From NCBI RefSeq assembly GCF_014656455.1, contig NZ_BNCL01000001.1, positions 248,001 through 312,000 on the forward strand: DNA of 64,000 nt. Reading direction: 5' to 3'. Position 1 is the first letter of the stretch. Every line of letters begins with the position of its first letter. The position numbers and the translations under genes are program-made. The stretch comes from Paracoccus aerius. GTDB taxonomy: Bacteria; Pseudomonadota; Alphaproteobacteria; Rhodobacterales; Rhodobacteraceae. Shown piece by piece: positions 50,419 to 60,266 of the stretch. The notes under the pieces are model-generated. The model worked only from the letters and a program-made list of their open reading frames with translations, was not told the origin of the DNA and made no database searches.

Positions 50419-52698
50419 ATGGAAGAACGCAGACAGGACAATGCCCGGCAAGAGGCTTTGGATTATCACGAATTCCCGCGTCCGGGTAAGCTGGAGATCC
50501 GGGCCACCAAGCCGCTGGCCAACGGACGCGACCTGAGCCGCGCCTATTCCCCCGGCGTGGCCGAAGCCTGCCTGGAGATCCAGGCCGATGCCGCCAATGC
50601 CAGCCGCTACACATCACGCGGGAACCTAGTGGCGGTGGTGTCGAACGGCACGGCGGTCCTGGGCCTGGGAAATATCGGCGCTGCGGCCTCGAAGCCCGTG
50701 ATGGAGGGCAAGGCTGTCCTGTTCAAGAAGTTCGCCAACATCGACTGCTTCGACATCGAGGTGAACGAATCCGACCCCGAGAAGCTGGCCGACATCGTCT
50801 GCGCGCTGGAACCCACCTTCGGCGCGATCAACCTTGAGGACATCAAGGCGCCCGACTGCTTCATCGTCGAGAAGCTGTGCCGTGAACGCATGAACATCCC
50901 CGTCTTCCACGACGACCAGCACGGCACCGCGATCGTCGTCGGCGCGGCGGCGACCAACGCGCTGCATGTCGCGGGCAAGCGGTTCGAGGATATCAAGGTC
51001 GTCTCGACCGGCGGCGGGGCGGCGGGGATTGCCTGCCTCAACATGCTGCTGAAGCTGGGGGTGAAGCGCGAAAACATCTGGCTTTGCGACATCCATGGCC
51101 TTGTCTACAGGGGCCGGGTCGAGGACATGACCGTCCAGAAAGCGGCCTTTGCCCAGGAAACCGAGGCGCGGACGCTGGTCGAAGTGATCGACGGCGCGGA
51201 CCTGTTCCTGGGCCTTTCCGGTCCCGGCGTGCTGAAGCCCGACATGGTGGCCCGGATGGCCCGCCGCCCGATCATCTTCGCCCTGGCCAACCCGACGCCC
51301 GAAATCCTGCCCGACGACGCCCGTGCCGTTGCACCCGACGCGATCATCGCCACGGGCCGCAGCGACTTCCCGAACCAGGTGAACAACGTCCTGTGCTTCC
51401 CCTTCATCTTCCGGGGCGCGCTTGACGTGGGCGCGACCACGATCAACGCCGAGATGGAGCTTGCCTGCATCGAGGGCATCGCCGCACTTGCCCGTGCGAC
51501 CACGGCGGCCGAGGCCGCTGCCGCCTATCGCGGCGAGACGCTGACCTTTGGGGCCGAATACCTGATCCCCAAGCCCTTCGACCCGCGCCTTGTTGGCGTG
51601 GTCAGTTCCGCCGTGGCCCGGGCCGCGATGGAAACCGGCGTCGCCACCCGTCCCATCGCCGACCTGGAAGCCTACAAGCGCAAGCTGGACAGTTCGGTCT
51701 TCCGGTCCGCCCTGATCATGCGCCCGGTCTTCGAGGCCGCCGCCACCGCCACCCGCCGCATCGCCTTCGCCGAGGGCGAGGAGGAACGCGTCCTGCGTGC
51801 CGCCAATGCCATGCTGGAGGAAACCACCGACGTGCCGATCCTGATCGGCCGCCCCGAGGTCATCGCCATGCGCGCCGAACGCGCGGGCCTGCCGATCCGC
51901 CCCGAGCGTGACTTCGAGATCGTGAACCCCGAGAACGATCCCCGTTACCGCGATTACTGGGAAACCTATCACCAGCTGATGGCGCGGCGTGGCGTCAGCC
52001 CCGACATCGCGCGGGCGATCATGCGCACCAACACCACCGCCATCGCCGCCGTCATGGTCCATCGGGGCGAGGCCGACAGCCTGATCTGCGGCACCTTCGG
52101 CCAGTATTCCTGGCACCTGCGCTATATCCGCGAGATCCTGGCGCGCGACGGGTTGGCCCCGGTCGGCGCGCTGTCGATGATCATCCTGGAAGACGGGCCG
52201 CTGTTCATCGCCGACACCCAGTGCCACGACGACCCGACGCCCCATCAGGTCATGGAGACGGTCATGGGCGCGGCGCGCCATGTCCGCCGCTTCGGCCTGA
52301 CACCCAAGATCGCGCTGTGCTGCCATTCGCAGTTCGGCAACCTCGACACCTATACCGGCCGCAAGATGCGCGAGGCCATGGCCCTGCTGGACGCCCGCAA
52401 GCCGGACTTCATGTATGACGGCGAAATGCACGTCGACTCGGCGCTGAACCCTGCCCTGCGGGAACGCATCTTCCCCGGTTCCCGTCTGGAAGGGGTGGCG
52501 AACGTGCTGGTCTTTGCGGGCACCGACGCTGCCTCGGGCGTCAGGAACGCGCTGAAGATGCGCGCCAACGGGCTTGAGGTCGGGCCGATCCTGATGGGCA
52601 TGGGCAACCGCGCCCATATCGTCACACCTTCGATCACGACGCGCGGCCTGCTGAACATGAGCGTGCTGGCCGGCACCCCGGTCGCCCATTACAGTTGA
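50419..52698 (+). CDS. maeB: NADP-dependent malic enzyme with phosphotransacetylase-like C-terminal domain
   Basis: 759 residues in two parts. Residues 1 to about 420 are the malic enzyme: RAYSPGVAEAC, the metal site FHDDQHGTA near 170, and nucleotide-binding GGGAAGIACL near 200. Residues about 430-759 resemble phosphate acetyltransferase and are thought to be regulatory, binding acetyl-CoA. It decarboxylates malate to pyruvate with NADPH. The ATG at 50419 follows a strong GAGGGGG site; an upstream TTG is rejected. Confidence 0.95.
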   Translation: MEERRQDNARQEALDYHEFPRPGKLEIRATKPLANGRDLSRAYSPGVAEACLEIQADAANASRYTSRGNLVAVVSNGTAVLGLGNIGAAASKPVMEGKAVLFKKFANIDCFDIEVNESDPEKLADIVCALEPTFGAINLEDIKAPDCFIVEKLCRERMNIPVFHDDQHGTAIVVGAAATNALHVAGKRFEDIKVVSTGGGAAGIACLNMLLKLGVKRENIWLCDIHGLVYRGRVEDMTVQKAAFAQETEARTLVEVIDGADLFLGLSGPGVLKPDMVARMARRPIIFALANPTPEILPDDARAVAPDAIIATGRSDFPNQVNNVLCFPFIFRGALDVGATTINAEMELACIEGIAALARATTAAEAAAAYRGETLTFGAEYLIPKPFDPRLVGVVSSAVARAAMETGVATRPIADLEAYKRKLDSSVFRSALIMRPVFEAAATATRRIAFAEGEEERVLRAANAMLEETTDVPILIGRPEVIAMRAERAGLPIRPERDFEIVNPENDPRYRDYWETYHQLMARRGVSPDIARAIMRTNTTAIAAVMVHRGEADSLICGTFGQYSWHLRYIREILARDGLAPVGALSMIILEDGPLFIADTQCHDDPTPHQVMETVMGAARHVRRFGLTPKIALCCHSQFGNLDTYTGRKMREAMALLDARKPDFMYDGEMHVDSALNPALRERIFPGSRLEGVANVLVFAGTDAASGVRNALKMRANGLEVGPILMGMGNRAHIVTPSITTRGLLNMSVLAGTPVAHYS

Positions 52699-52712
52699 AG
52701 GGCCAGGCCGGG

Positions 52713-52837
52713 CGATTCGGATCCGCTTCGCCCGGCATGCTGCAGATGCAGCGCTGCATTTGCAAAGAAGTCGGGCCGGCATGGGTCGTTTTGCAGCGCC
52801 CATGACTTTGCAAATGGTCCTGCAGTGCATTTGCTAA
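52713..52837. promoter_or_regulatory. TTTGCAAA element cluster upstream of prpE
   Basis: Two perfect TTTGCAAA palindromes (52759-52766 and 52807-52814) lie within a larger inverted repeat CATTTGCAAAG/CTTTGCAAATG. Partial copies are TTTGCA at 52790 and TTTGCTAA at 52830. TTTGCAAA is the target of ScfR-family regulators (PccR, RamB). A CGATTCG (GANTC) lies at 52713. This 233-base gap holds no gene. Confidence 0.6.
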
Positions 52838-52931
52838 AAACGTCGTCCTCACCCTCACCTTCTCCGCTAACATTGTTGCGCGGAAGCCCTGTCGCTGCGT
52901 AACACAGCGGCAGGAGTGAGGAGACACAACC

Positions 52932-54827
52932 ATGTCGTATCGCGACACCTATGCCGGATGGCAGGCCGATCCCGAAGGCTTCTGGATGGAGGCAGCCCGC
53001 AAGATCGACTGGGAGCGCCCGCCCAGCCGGGCCTTCTTCGACCAGGGTCCGGCCGGGGAATGGTATGCCGACGGGATGCTGAACGCCTGCTGGAATGCCG
53101 TGGACCGCCATGTCGAGGCGGGGCGCGGCGACCAGCTTGCCATCATCCACGACAGCCCCATCACCCGGTCCTGCCGGGGCATCACATACGCCGAGTTGCG
53201 CGACCGGGTCGCCAGCCTTGCGGGGGCGCTTCGCTCGAAGGGGATCGAAAAGGGCGACCGGGTCATCATCTACATGCCGATGGTCCCCGAGGCACTCGAG
53301 GCGATGCTGGCCTGCGCCCGCCTTGGCGCGATCCATTCCGTCGTCTTTGGCGGTTTTGCGGCGCATGAACTGGCAGTCCGCATCAACGACGCCACGCCCA
53401 AGGCCATCATCGCCGCCTCATGCGGGCTGGAACCGGGCCGCATCGTTCCCTACAAGCCGCTGCTGGATCGCGCGATCGAGGAAGCGACCCACAAGCCAGC
53501 CTTCTGCGTGATCTTCCAGCGTGAACAAGAGGTCGCGCATCTGATCGAAGGCCGCGACGTGGCCTGGCACAGCTTCCAGTTCGGCGTCGAACCTGCGGAA
53601 TGCGTTCCGGTCGAGGGCAATCATCCGGCCTATGTCCTCTACACCTCGGGCACGACGGGACAACCCAAGGGCGTGGTGCGTCATACCGGCGGGCACATGG
53701 TCGCGCTCGCCTGGTCGATGAAGAACGTCTATGGCATCGACGCGGGCGACGTCTTCTGGGCGGCATCGGACGTCGGTTGGGTCGTGGGCCACAGCTATAT
53801 CTGCTATGGCCCGCTGGCCGTTGGCGCCACCACCATCGTGTTCGAGGGCAAGCCCGTGGGCACCCCCGACGCCGCCGCCTATTGGCGCGTGATCCAGAAC
53901 CATCGGGTCAAAAGCGTGTTCAGCGCGCCAACCGCGATCCGCGCCATCCGCCGCGAGGATCCGGAAGGAAAGCTGATCGAGGATTACAACCTGCGCCACT
54001 TCAAGACCCTGTACCTGGCGGGCGAACGCGCCGACCCGGACACGATCCAATGGGCCGAGGAAAAGCTGGGTGTTCCCGTCATCGACCACTGGTGGCAGAC
54101 GGAAACAGGCTGGCCCATCGTCGCGAACCCCGTGGGGATCGAGCTTCTGCCGGTAAAGCGCGGCAGCCCGTCCGTCACGCTGCCGGGCTATGACGTGCAG
54201 GTCCTGGACGAGGCAGGGCACCCGCTTCCCGCCGGCACCCTGGGCGCGGTCGCCATCAAGCTGCCCCTGCCCCCCGGAACCCTGCCGACCCTGTGGAACG
54301 CCGAGGACCGGTTCCGCAAGTCATACCTGTCGCACTTCCCGGGCTACTATGAGACCGGCGATGCGGGCTATATCGACGAGGACGGCTACCTCTACATCAT
54401 GGCCCGCACGGATGATGTCATCAACGTCGCGGGCCACCGCCTGTCCACCGGCGCAATGGAGGAGGTTCTTTCCGCCCATCCGGCGGTCGCGGAATGTGCG
54501 GTCATCGGCGTGGCGGACAGCCTGAAGGGGCAGATGCCGCTGGGGTTCCTGTGCCTCAAGAAGGGCACGAACACGCCCAACCAGCAGGTCGTGAAGGAAG
54601 TCGTGGGCATGGTCCGCGACCAGATCGGCCCCGTCGCGGCCTTCAAGACCGCCTGCGTCGTGGACCGCCTGCCCAAGACCCGCTCGGGCAAGATCCTGCG
54701 CGCCACGATGGTCAAGATCGCCGACGGTCAATCCTTCAAGACGCCGGCCACCATCGACGATCCGGCAATCCTTGACGAGATCGCGACCGCGCTGCGGGCG
54801 GTGGGATATCCGCAGCACGCGAGCTAA
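52932..54827 (+). CDS. prpE: Propionyl-CoA synthetase (acyl-CoA synthetase PrpE-type)
   Basis: 631 residues, ANL superfamily. It has the AMP-binding YTSGTTGQPKGVV near residue 237, YETGDAGYIDEDG near 475, and the C-terminal lysine loop TRSGKILRATM near 583. The N-terminal pattern NACWNAVDRHVEAGRGDQ and HDSPIT is of the propionyl-CoA synthetase type rather than acetyl-CoA synthetase. It activates propionate and probably acetate. The TTTGCAAA elements upstream fit control by a propionyl/acetyl-CoA-responsive regulator. Confidence 0.9.
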   Translation: MSYRDTYAGWQADPEGFWMEAARKIDWERPPSRAFFDQGPAGEWYADGMLNACWNAVDRHVEAGRGDQLAIIHDSPITRSCRGITYAELRDRVASLAGALRSKGIEKGDRVIIYMPMVPEALEAMLACARLGAIHSVVFGGFAAHELAVRINDATPKAIIAASCGLEPGRIVPYKPLLDRAIEEATHKPAFCVIFQREQEVAHLIEGRDVAWHSFQFGVEPAECVPVEGNHPAYVLYTSGTTGQPKGVVRHTGGHMVALAWSMKNVYGIDAGDVFWAASDVGWVVGHSYICYGPLAVGATTIVFEGKPVGTPDAAAYWRVIQNHRVKSVFSAPTAIRAIRREDPEGKLIEDYNLRHFKTLYLAGERADPDTIQWAEEKLGVPVIDHWWQTETGWPIVANPVGIELLPVKRGSPSVTLPGYDVQVLDEAGHPLPAGTLGAVAIKLPLPPGTLPTLWNAEDRFRKSYLSHFPGYYETGDAGYIDEDGYLYIMARTDDVINVAGHRLSTGAMEEVLSAHPAVAECAVIGVADSLKGQMPLGFLCLKKGTNTPNQQVVKEVVGMVRDQIGPVAAFKTACVVDRLPKTRSGKILRATMVKIADGQSFKTPATIDDPAILDEIATALRAVGYPQHAS

Positions 54828-54848
54828 CAAAAGTTCCCTGAACCAACG

Positions 54849-54881
54849 GGGCGCCTTCGCGTTTCAGTCGCGGAGGCGCCC
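54849..54881 (+). promoter_or_regulatory. Hairpin burying the ribosome site of the VOC gene
   Basis: GGGCGCCT and AGGCGCCC arms enclose a further CGCG/CGCG pairing. The GGAGG at 54872-54876, five bases before the VOC ATG, lies within the 3' arms. It may end the prpE transcript, limit VOC translation, or both; there is no U-tract. Confidence 0.5.
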
Positions 54882-55262
54882 ATGACCGAAAAAGCGACCC
54901 AATTCATTGATCATGTTCATCTGAGGGTGGCGCATTTCGACAAGGCCAGGACATTCTACCTGGCGCTGTTCGATGCCCTTGGCCGAAGCGATCAGGCCGA
55001 CAGCGGCCGGGACTGGCTTGAACTGGACGGGTTCTACCTGGACCAGGCCGATGTTGATGCCCCGCCAAGCCGGATCCACCTTGCATTCCGTGCCCGGTCT
55101 CGTGCAGAGGTCCATGCTTTCCACAAGGCCGGGCTGCAGGCAGGGGGCACCGACAACGGCGCGCCCGGCCTGCGCGATTATCACCCTGGTTATTTCGCGG
55201 CGTTTCTGCTCGACCCCGACGGCAACAACATCGAGGCCAAGTTCGACGAACGCGGGGTCTAG
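54882..55262 (+). CDS. VOC/glyoxalase-family protein
   Basis: 126 residues, one vicinal-oxygen-chelate domain. [24 protein letters not shown] opens the first beta-alpha-beta unit and [18 protein letters not shown] closes the second. Candidate metal ligands are the first His and the final Glu. Substrate is unknown; single-domain relatives include glyoxalases and antibiotic-binding proteins. The stop overlaps the convergent aroA stop by four bases. A stable hairpin covers its ribosome site. Confidence 0.85.
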   Translation: MTEKATQFIDHVHLRVAHFDKARTFYLALFDALGRSDQADSGRDWLELDGFYLDQADVDAPPSRIHLAFRARSRAEVHAFHKAGLQAGGTDNGAPGLRDYHPGYFAAFLLDPDGNNIEAKFDERGV

Positions 55263-56590
55263 CCCAGGTCTGCGCCAAGCCCCTGCATCAAGGGCACGAA
55301 GGACGGGAACGAGGTCGCGATGGGCGATCCGTCGTCCACCGAAACCGGCGCGTCGGCCGCAAGGCCCAGCACCATGAAGGACATGGCAATGCGGTGGTCC
55401 AGGTGGGTGACGGCCGTGCCGCCGCCGGGCACCGACGCCATGCCGTAAACGGTCATGCTGTCATGCGTTTCCTCGACCCGCACGCCATTGGCTTCCAGAC
55501 CCCGCGCCATCGCGTCGATCCGGTCGCTTTCCTTCACCCGCAGCTCGGCCACGCCGTTCATCACCGTTGCGCCTTCGGCAAAGGCTGCGATCACTGACAG
55601 GATCGGAAACTCGTCGATCATGCTGGCTGCGCGTTCGGCGGGAACCGTGACGCCCTTCAGTGGGCCGTGGCGGACCACCAGGTCGGCCACGGGCTCGCCA
55701 CCTTCCTCGCGCGGGTTCTCGAAGGTGATGTCCGCGCCCATTTCCAGCAGCGTGACATAAAGGCCGTCGCGCGTCGGGTTGCGGCTGACGCCGGGAACGC
55801 GGATTTCGGAACCGGGAACCACCAAGGCCGCGGCGACGGGAAAGGCCGCGCTTGACGGATCACGCGGGACGGCGACGGGCTGTGCCCGCAGTTCGGGGCG
55901 TCCTTGCAGCGTGATCACATGGCCTTCGGCCGTGGTTTCGGTGCGGATATCCGCGCCAAAGCCCGCCAGCATCCGTTCGGAATGATCCCGGGTGGGTTCG
56001 GCCTCGATCACCACCGTCTCACCCGGGACATTGAGGCCCGCCAGCAGGATCGCCGACTTGATCTGCGCACTGGCCACCGGCGTGCGATAGCGCAGGGGCA
56101 GCGGATCGGCCGCGCCCTGTATCGTGATGGGCAGCCGCCCGCCTTCCCGCGCGGTGATCTGCGCGCCGAACAGGGCCAGCGGATCTGTCACCCGCGCCAT
56201 CGGGCGGCGCGACAGGCTGGCGTCCCCGGTGAAGGTCGCGGTGATCGGCGTCGTGGCCATGGCCCCCATGATCAGCCGCACCCCGGTGCCCGAATTGCCG
56301 CAGTCGATCACGCCCTCGGGTTCGGAAAATCCTCCGACGCCGACGCCGTGGACGCACCACTCGCCCTCGCCCAGCCGTTCGACCTGCGCGCCGAAGGCAG
56401 CCATCGCCTTGGCGGTGTCCAGAACGTCCTGCCCTTCCAGCAAGCCTGTGATCCGCGTCTCGCCCACCGACAGCGCACCCAGGATCAGCGCCCGGTGGCT
56501 GATCGACTTGTCGCCCGGCACCTGGGCCGTGCCGCGCAGCGGTCCGCTGCGGCGGGCGGTCATCGGGCGGGGTTCGGACGAATGGGACAT
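55259..56590 (-). CDS. aroA: 3-phosphoshikimate 1-carboxyvinyltransferase (EPSP synthase), class II
   Basis: 443 residues. The backbone is close to the CP4-type class II enzyme: [56 protein letters not shown] and RVKESDRI. At the position where the CP4 enzyme has Ala100 (GNAAT), this one has Gly101 in GNSGTGVR. It joins shikimate-3-phosphate and PEP in aromatic amino-acid synthesis. ATG at 56590 follows AGGTG; a GTG two codons earlier is possible. Confidence 0.96.
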   Translation of the reverse strand: MSHSSEPRPMTARRSGPLRGTAQVPGDKSISHRALILGALSVGETRITGLLEGQDVLDTAKAMAAFGAQVERLGEGEWCVHGVGVGGFSEPEGVIDCGNSGTGVRLIMGAMATTPITATFTGDASLSRRPMARVTDPLALFGAQITAREGGRLPITIQGAADPLPLRYRTPVASAQIKSAILLAGLNVPGETVVIEAEPTRDHSERMLAGFGADIRTETTAEGHVITLQGRPELRAQPVAVPRDPSSAAFPVAAALVVPGSEIRVPGVSRNPTRDGLYVTLLEMGADITFENPREEGGEPVADLVVRHGPLKGVTVPAERAASMIDEFPILSVIAAFAEGATVMNGVAELRVKESDRIDAMARGLEANGVRVEETHDSMTVYGMASVPGGGTAVTHLDHRIAMSFMVLGLAADAPVSVDDGSPIATSFPSFVPLMQGLGADLG

Positions 56591-56700
56591 GGGCACACCT
56601 GTTGATTGCGCGGTTCTTTTAGCGCCACCACCCTTGTCCGGCCAGCCCGTTCTTGCACCCGGCCACCCGGCTTTCTAGAAGCGCGGGAACGGAGGTTCCC

Positions 56701-57375
56701 ATGACCGAACTGGATGCGCTGAAAGCCCTGGCCGATCCCGAAAAGGCCGAACAGATGCTGACCTATCACAAGGCGCCCAGGGTCTACCTTGGGGTGGCGA
56801 ACCCGCAACTGGACGATCTGGTCGCCGAATGGCGGGCGTCGCGGGATGTCGATGACCGCGTGGCGCTGGCGCGGGGCTTGTGGGACAGCGACATCCATGA
56901 AGCCCGCGTGGCTGCTGCCAAGCTGTTGACGCAGGCGCGCATCCGCCCCGACAAGGCCGTCTGGTCGCTGATCGCGGGCTGGGTGCCCGAATTCGACGGC
57001 TGGGCCATCGCCGACAGCGCCATGATCGCCGGACAGAAACGGCTTGTGGCCGATCCTGCAAGGCTGGACGAGGTGGAGGCCTGGCTGGCCCACCCCAACA
57101 AGTGGACCCGCCGCGCCGCCCTGGTGGGCACCCTGCCCTGGGCCAAGATGAACAACCCCAAGCCTGCTGATCTGGCCGCCCGCGAACGCGTCCTCGGCTG
57201 GGCCGCGCAGCTTGCCAATGACCGCGACTGGTTCATCCAGAAGGCCATTGCCTGGTGGTTGCGCGACCTGTCGAAACGCGATGCGCCCCGCGTGCAGGCC
57301 TTTCTGGCCGATCACGGGGCGCTGATGAAGCCTTTCGCGCGCAAGGAAGCGCTGAGGCTGGTTCAGGACCGATAA
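56701..57375 (+). CDS. DNA alkylation repair (AlkD-like) HEAT-repeat protein
   Basis: 224 residues, nearly all helical, built of HEAT-like repeats with VALARGLWDSDIHEARVAAAKLL, SDWxxAD-like DGWAIADSAM near residue 101, and KWTRRAALVGTLPW near 137. These match the AlkD DNA glycosylase family, which removes alkylated bases such as 7-methylguanine. The ATG at 56701 has a GGAGG site. It overlaps the convergent lipoprotein gene by 13 bases. Confidence 0.85.
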   Translation: MTELDALKALADPEKAEQMLTYHKAPRVYLGVANPQLDDLVAEWRASRDVDDRVALARGLWDSDIHEARVAAAKLLTQARIRPDKAVWSLIAGWVPEFDGWAIADSAMIAGQKRLVADPARLDEVEAWLAHPNKWTRRAALVGTLPWAKMNNPKPADLAARERVLGWAAQLANDRDWFIQKAIAWWLRDLSKRDAPRVQAFLADHGALMKPFARKEALRLVQDR

Positions 57376-57866
57376 ACCTCGATCGAGGGTAGGTCGGTCA
57401 ACGAAACGCCCAGCAGTTGCAGCGCGGGCAGCGATACCTGCGACCCGCCGCTTTCTGGCCCGTCCAGCGGGATCAGGTCCACCTTGGCCGACTTGCCGGT
57501 GCTGGGATCGACGATCCGGCCCAGCCCGCGTTCCTTGACCAGAGGCGTCTTGATCCAGAAACCGCCCTCGGACGGATTGCCCAGCGACGCGATGGTGGTG
57601 CCCAGCCGGGTTTCGGCAGCTTCGGCGGGTCTTGCGGCTGCCGCGCGCTGTTCGGGCGTGGTCGTGTCAAGCTGCGCAGCAGTCGCGCGTGCTGCCGGCC
57701 GCGGCGCAGGGGCCCGGGTCACCGCAGTGGCGGCTGCGACCTGCTCGGCCGTCATCTGGGTAGCCGGAGCCTCGGCGGGGCGGCTGGCTATCATCGCGCC
57801 CGGGGTGCAACCCGCCAGCAGTCCCCCGGTCAGGATCAGCGTCGGAATGGCGGTGGTGATACGCAT
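57363..57866 (-). CDS. Putative lipoprotein, Ala/Pro-rich
   Basis: 167 residues. The N-terminal signal peptide ends in the lipobox LLAGC with Cys20. A long low-complexity Ala/Thr/Pro linker spans about residues 25-90, then a compact C-terminal part (SEGGFWIKTPLVKERGLG, SLPALQLLGVSLTDLPSIEVYR). Such proteins are sometimes mislabelled as galactarate dehydratase; nothing here supports an enzyme. Probably anchored to a membrane in the periplasm. Confidence 0.75.
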   Translation of the reverse strand: MRITTAIPTLILTGGLLAGCTPGAMIASRPAEAPATQMTAEQVAAATAVTRAPAPRPAARATAAQLDTTTPEQRAAAARPAEAAETRLGTTIASLGNPSEGGFWIKTPLVKERGLGRIVDPSTGKSAKVDLIPLDGPESGGSQVSLPALQLLGVSLTDLPSIEVYRS

Positions 57867-57972
57867 GGGTCGTCCCTTCTGTCCCGTTTCCGGGTCAGCC
57901 TAGCCTGCCCTGCGCGGCCGCACCAGACCATGGCGCCTTGCCTGCGGAAGCCCGCGCGCCTAGATTGGGGCC

Positions 57973-58980
57973 ATGCAGCAAGCGGCCCCCCTTATCGACC
58001 CCTTCGCCCGGCCGATCACCTATCTTCGGGTATCGGTCACGGATCGCTGCGATTTCCGCTGCGTCTACTGCATGGCGGAACACATGCAGTTCCTTCCCAA
58101 GGCCGATCTTCTGACGCTTGAGGAACTGGACCGCCTGTGCAGCGCCTTCGTGGACCTGGGCGTCCAGAAGCTGCGCATCACCGGGGGCGAACCCCTGGTC
58201 CGTCGCAACATCATGAGCTTTTTCCGCTCGATGTCGCGCCATCTGGGCAAGGGCCTGGACGAACTGACCCTGACGACCAATGGCAGCCAGCTTGGCCGCT
58301 TTGCCAGCGAGCTGGTGGACTGCGGGGTCAGGCGGGTCAACGTGTCGCTCGACACGCTCGATCCGGACAAGTTCGCGGCGATCACCCGCTGGGGCCGTCT
58401 GGCGCAGGTGCTGGACGGCATCAAGGCCGCGAAGGCCGCGGGTTTAAGCGTCAAGATCAATGCCGTCGCGCTGAAGGGCGTGAACGACGCCGAGCTTTTC
58501 GACCTCGTTCGCTGGTGCGGCGACGAAGGCCACGACCTGACCTTCATCGAGGTCATGCCGATGGGCGACCTGGGGAACGAGGACCGGCTGGATCAATACT
58601 GGCCGCTGTCGGACCTGCGGGCACGCCTAGTCGAACGCTTCACGCTGATCGACATGGCGGAACGGACCGGCGGCCCTGCCCGCTATGTCCGGCTGCAGGA
58701 AACCGGGCAGAAGATCGGCTTCATCACCCCCCTGACCCACAATTTCTGCGAAAGCTGCAACCGCGTGCGCCTGACCTGCACCGGAGAGTTGTTCATGTGC
58801 CTGGGCCAGGAAGACCGCGCCGACCTTCGCGCCCCGCTCAGAGCGTCACCTGAAGATGCGGTGGTCAAGGACTCCATCCGCGCGGCCATTGCGCACAAGC
58901 CCAAGGGCCACGACTTCGACTATTCCCGCCAAACCGTCGCGGGCCAGATGTCCCGCCACATGAGCCATACCGGCGGCTGA
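57973..58980 (+). CDS. moaA: GTP 3',8-cyclase MoaA
   Basis: 335 residues. Radical-SAM cluster cysteines are 26, 30 and 33 (CDFRCVYC). The second Fe-S cluster cysteines lie in [13 protein letters not shown] near residues 260-275. The functional C-terminal Gly-Gly pair is present. It forms the first pterin intermediate of molybdenum cofactor with MoaC, which is not in the window. It appears monocistronic and is followed by a dispersed-repeat hairpin. Confidence 0.97.
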   Translation: MQQAAPLIDPFARPITYLRVSVTDRCDFRCVYCMAEHMQFLPKADLLTLEELDRLCSAFVDLGVQKLRITGGEPLVRRNIMSFFRSMSRHLGKGLDELTLTTNGSQLGRFASELVDCGVRRVNVSLDTLDPDKFAAITRWGRLAQVLDGIKAAKAAGLSVKINAVALKGVNDAELFDLVRWCGDEGHDLTFIEVMPMGDLGNEDRLDQYWPLSDLRARLVERFTLIDMAERTGGPARYVRLQETGQKIGFITPLTHNFCESCNRVRLTCTGELFMCLGQEDRADLRAPLRASPEDAVVKDSIRAAIAHKPKGHDFDYSRQTVAGQMSRHMSHTGG

Positions 58981-58986
58981 CGCGCT

Positions 58987-59039
58987 TCATCTTCTGTGCC
59001 GAGATATCCTCGGGGGTCCGGGGGGCGAAGCGCCCCCGG
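58987..59039. repeat. 3'-end dispersed repeat, copy 2 (between moaA and ispG)
   Basis: TCATCTTCTGTGCCGAG, ATATCCTCGGGGG, then a hairpin GGGGGCG/CGCCCCC around AAG. It starts six bases after the moaA stop and ends before the convergent ispG stop. Same head sequence as the copies at 18651 and 63664. Confidence 0.65.
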
Positions 59040-59054
59040 CCGCCGCGGCATCCA

Positions 59055-60185
59055 TCACTCGGCAGCCGTCTGCGCGCCTGCTTCCGCTTCGATCTTCTCG
59101 GCACGGTCCTCGACCAGTTGCACGATATGGTCGATCATCTGCTCGTTCGTCATCTTGTGGCTTTGGCGGCCTGCCAGATAGACCATGCCGCTACCCGCGC
59201 CGCCGCCGGTAAAACCGATATCGGTCATCAGCGCCTCGCCCGGACCGTTGACCACGCAGCCGATGATCGACAGCGACATGGGGGTCTTGATGTGCTCCAG
59301 CCGCTTTTCAAGCGCCTCGACGGTGCGGATCACGTCAAAGCCCTGCCGCGCGCAGGACGGGCAGGAAATGATCTGCACCCCCCGCGTCCGCAAGCCAAGC
59401 GACTTAAGGATCTCGAACCCGACCTTCACCTCCTCGACCGGATCGGCGGACAGGCTGACGCGGATCGTGTCGCCGATGCCCATCCACAGCAGGTTGCCAA
59501 GCCCGATGGCCGACTTCACCGTGCCGCCGACAAAGCCCCCGGCCTCGGTGATGCCCAGATGAATCGGTGCATCCGTCGCGTCCGCCAGTTGCTGATAGGC
59601 GGCGGCGGACAGGAACACATCCGAGGCCTTCACGCTGATCTTGAATTCGTGGAAATCATTGTCCTGCAGGATCTTGATATGATCCAGCCCCGATTCCACC
59701 ATCGCGTCCGGGCAAGGCTCGCCATATTTCTCCAGCAGGTGGCGTTCCAGCGATCCGGCGTTCACGCCGATGCGGATGGAACAGCCGTGGTCCTTGGCCG
59801 CCTTGATGACCTCGCGCACGCGGCTTTCGTCGCCGATATTGCCTGGGTTGATGCGCAGGCAGGCGGCGCCCGCCTCGGCGGCCTCGATCGCGCGCTTGTA
59901 GTGGAAATGGATGTCGGCCACGATGGGGACCGGGCTTTCGCGGCAGATCTCGCGCAGCGCGCGGGTCGTCTCCTGGTCGGGCGCGCTGATGCGGACGATA
60001 TCAGCACCGGCATCGGCGGCGCGGATCACCTGGTCCAGGGTCGCGCGCACGTCATGTCCGTTGGTATTCGTCATGGTCTGCACGCTGATCGGGGCATCGC
60101 CCCCCACAGGCACATTGCCGACCATGATCTGTCGGGACTTCCGCCGCTCGATATTGCGCCAGGGACGGATCGGGTTCAGCGACAT
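59055..60185 (-). CDS. ispG: 4-hydroxy-3-methylbut-2-en-1-yl diphosphate synthase IspG
   Basis: 376 residues. It has the TIM-barrel region with [16 protein letters not shown] and [14 protein letters not shown], and the Fe-S domain with cysteines in SCPSCARQ near residue 265 and [10 protein letters not shown] near 305. It carries out the penultimate step of the MEP isoprenoid pathway. The ATG at 60185 has GGAGG six bases away; in-frame codons upstream lack family similarity. Confidence 0.97.
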   Translation of the reverse strand: MSLNPIRPWRNIERRKSRQIMVGNVPVGGDAPISVQTMTNTNGHDVRATLDQVIRAADAGADIVRISAPDQETTRALREICRESPVPIVADIHFHYKRAIEAAEAGAACLRINPGNIGDESRVREVIKAAKDHGCSIRIGVNAGSLERHLLEKYGEPCPDAMVESGLDHIKILQDNDFHEFKISVKASDVFLSAAAYQQLADATDAPIHLGITEAGGFVGGTVKSAIGLGNLLWMGIGDTIRVSLSADPVEEVKVGFEILKSLGLRTRGVQIISCPSCARQGFDVIRTVEALEKRLEHIKTPMSLSIIGCVVNGPGEALMTDIGFTGGGAGSGMVYLAGRQSHKMTNEQMIDHIVQLVEDRAEKIEAEAGAQTAAE

Positions 60186-60266
60186 GCAAGGCCTCCGCGG
60201 GTTCGCATCTTGCAGATAAGCCATCCGGGCCAAGGCGGCAACCGCCGCACGGGGCTTTGATCGGCT

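Noticed and set aside
50626..52830. 734-codon minus-strand frame opposite maeB
   Set aside because: Antisense of malic enzyme; low-complexity composition.
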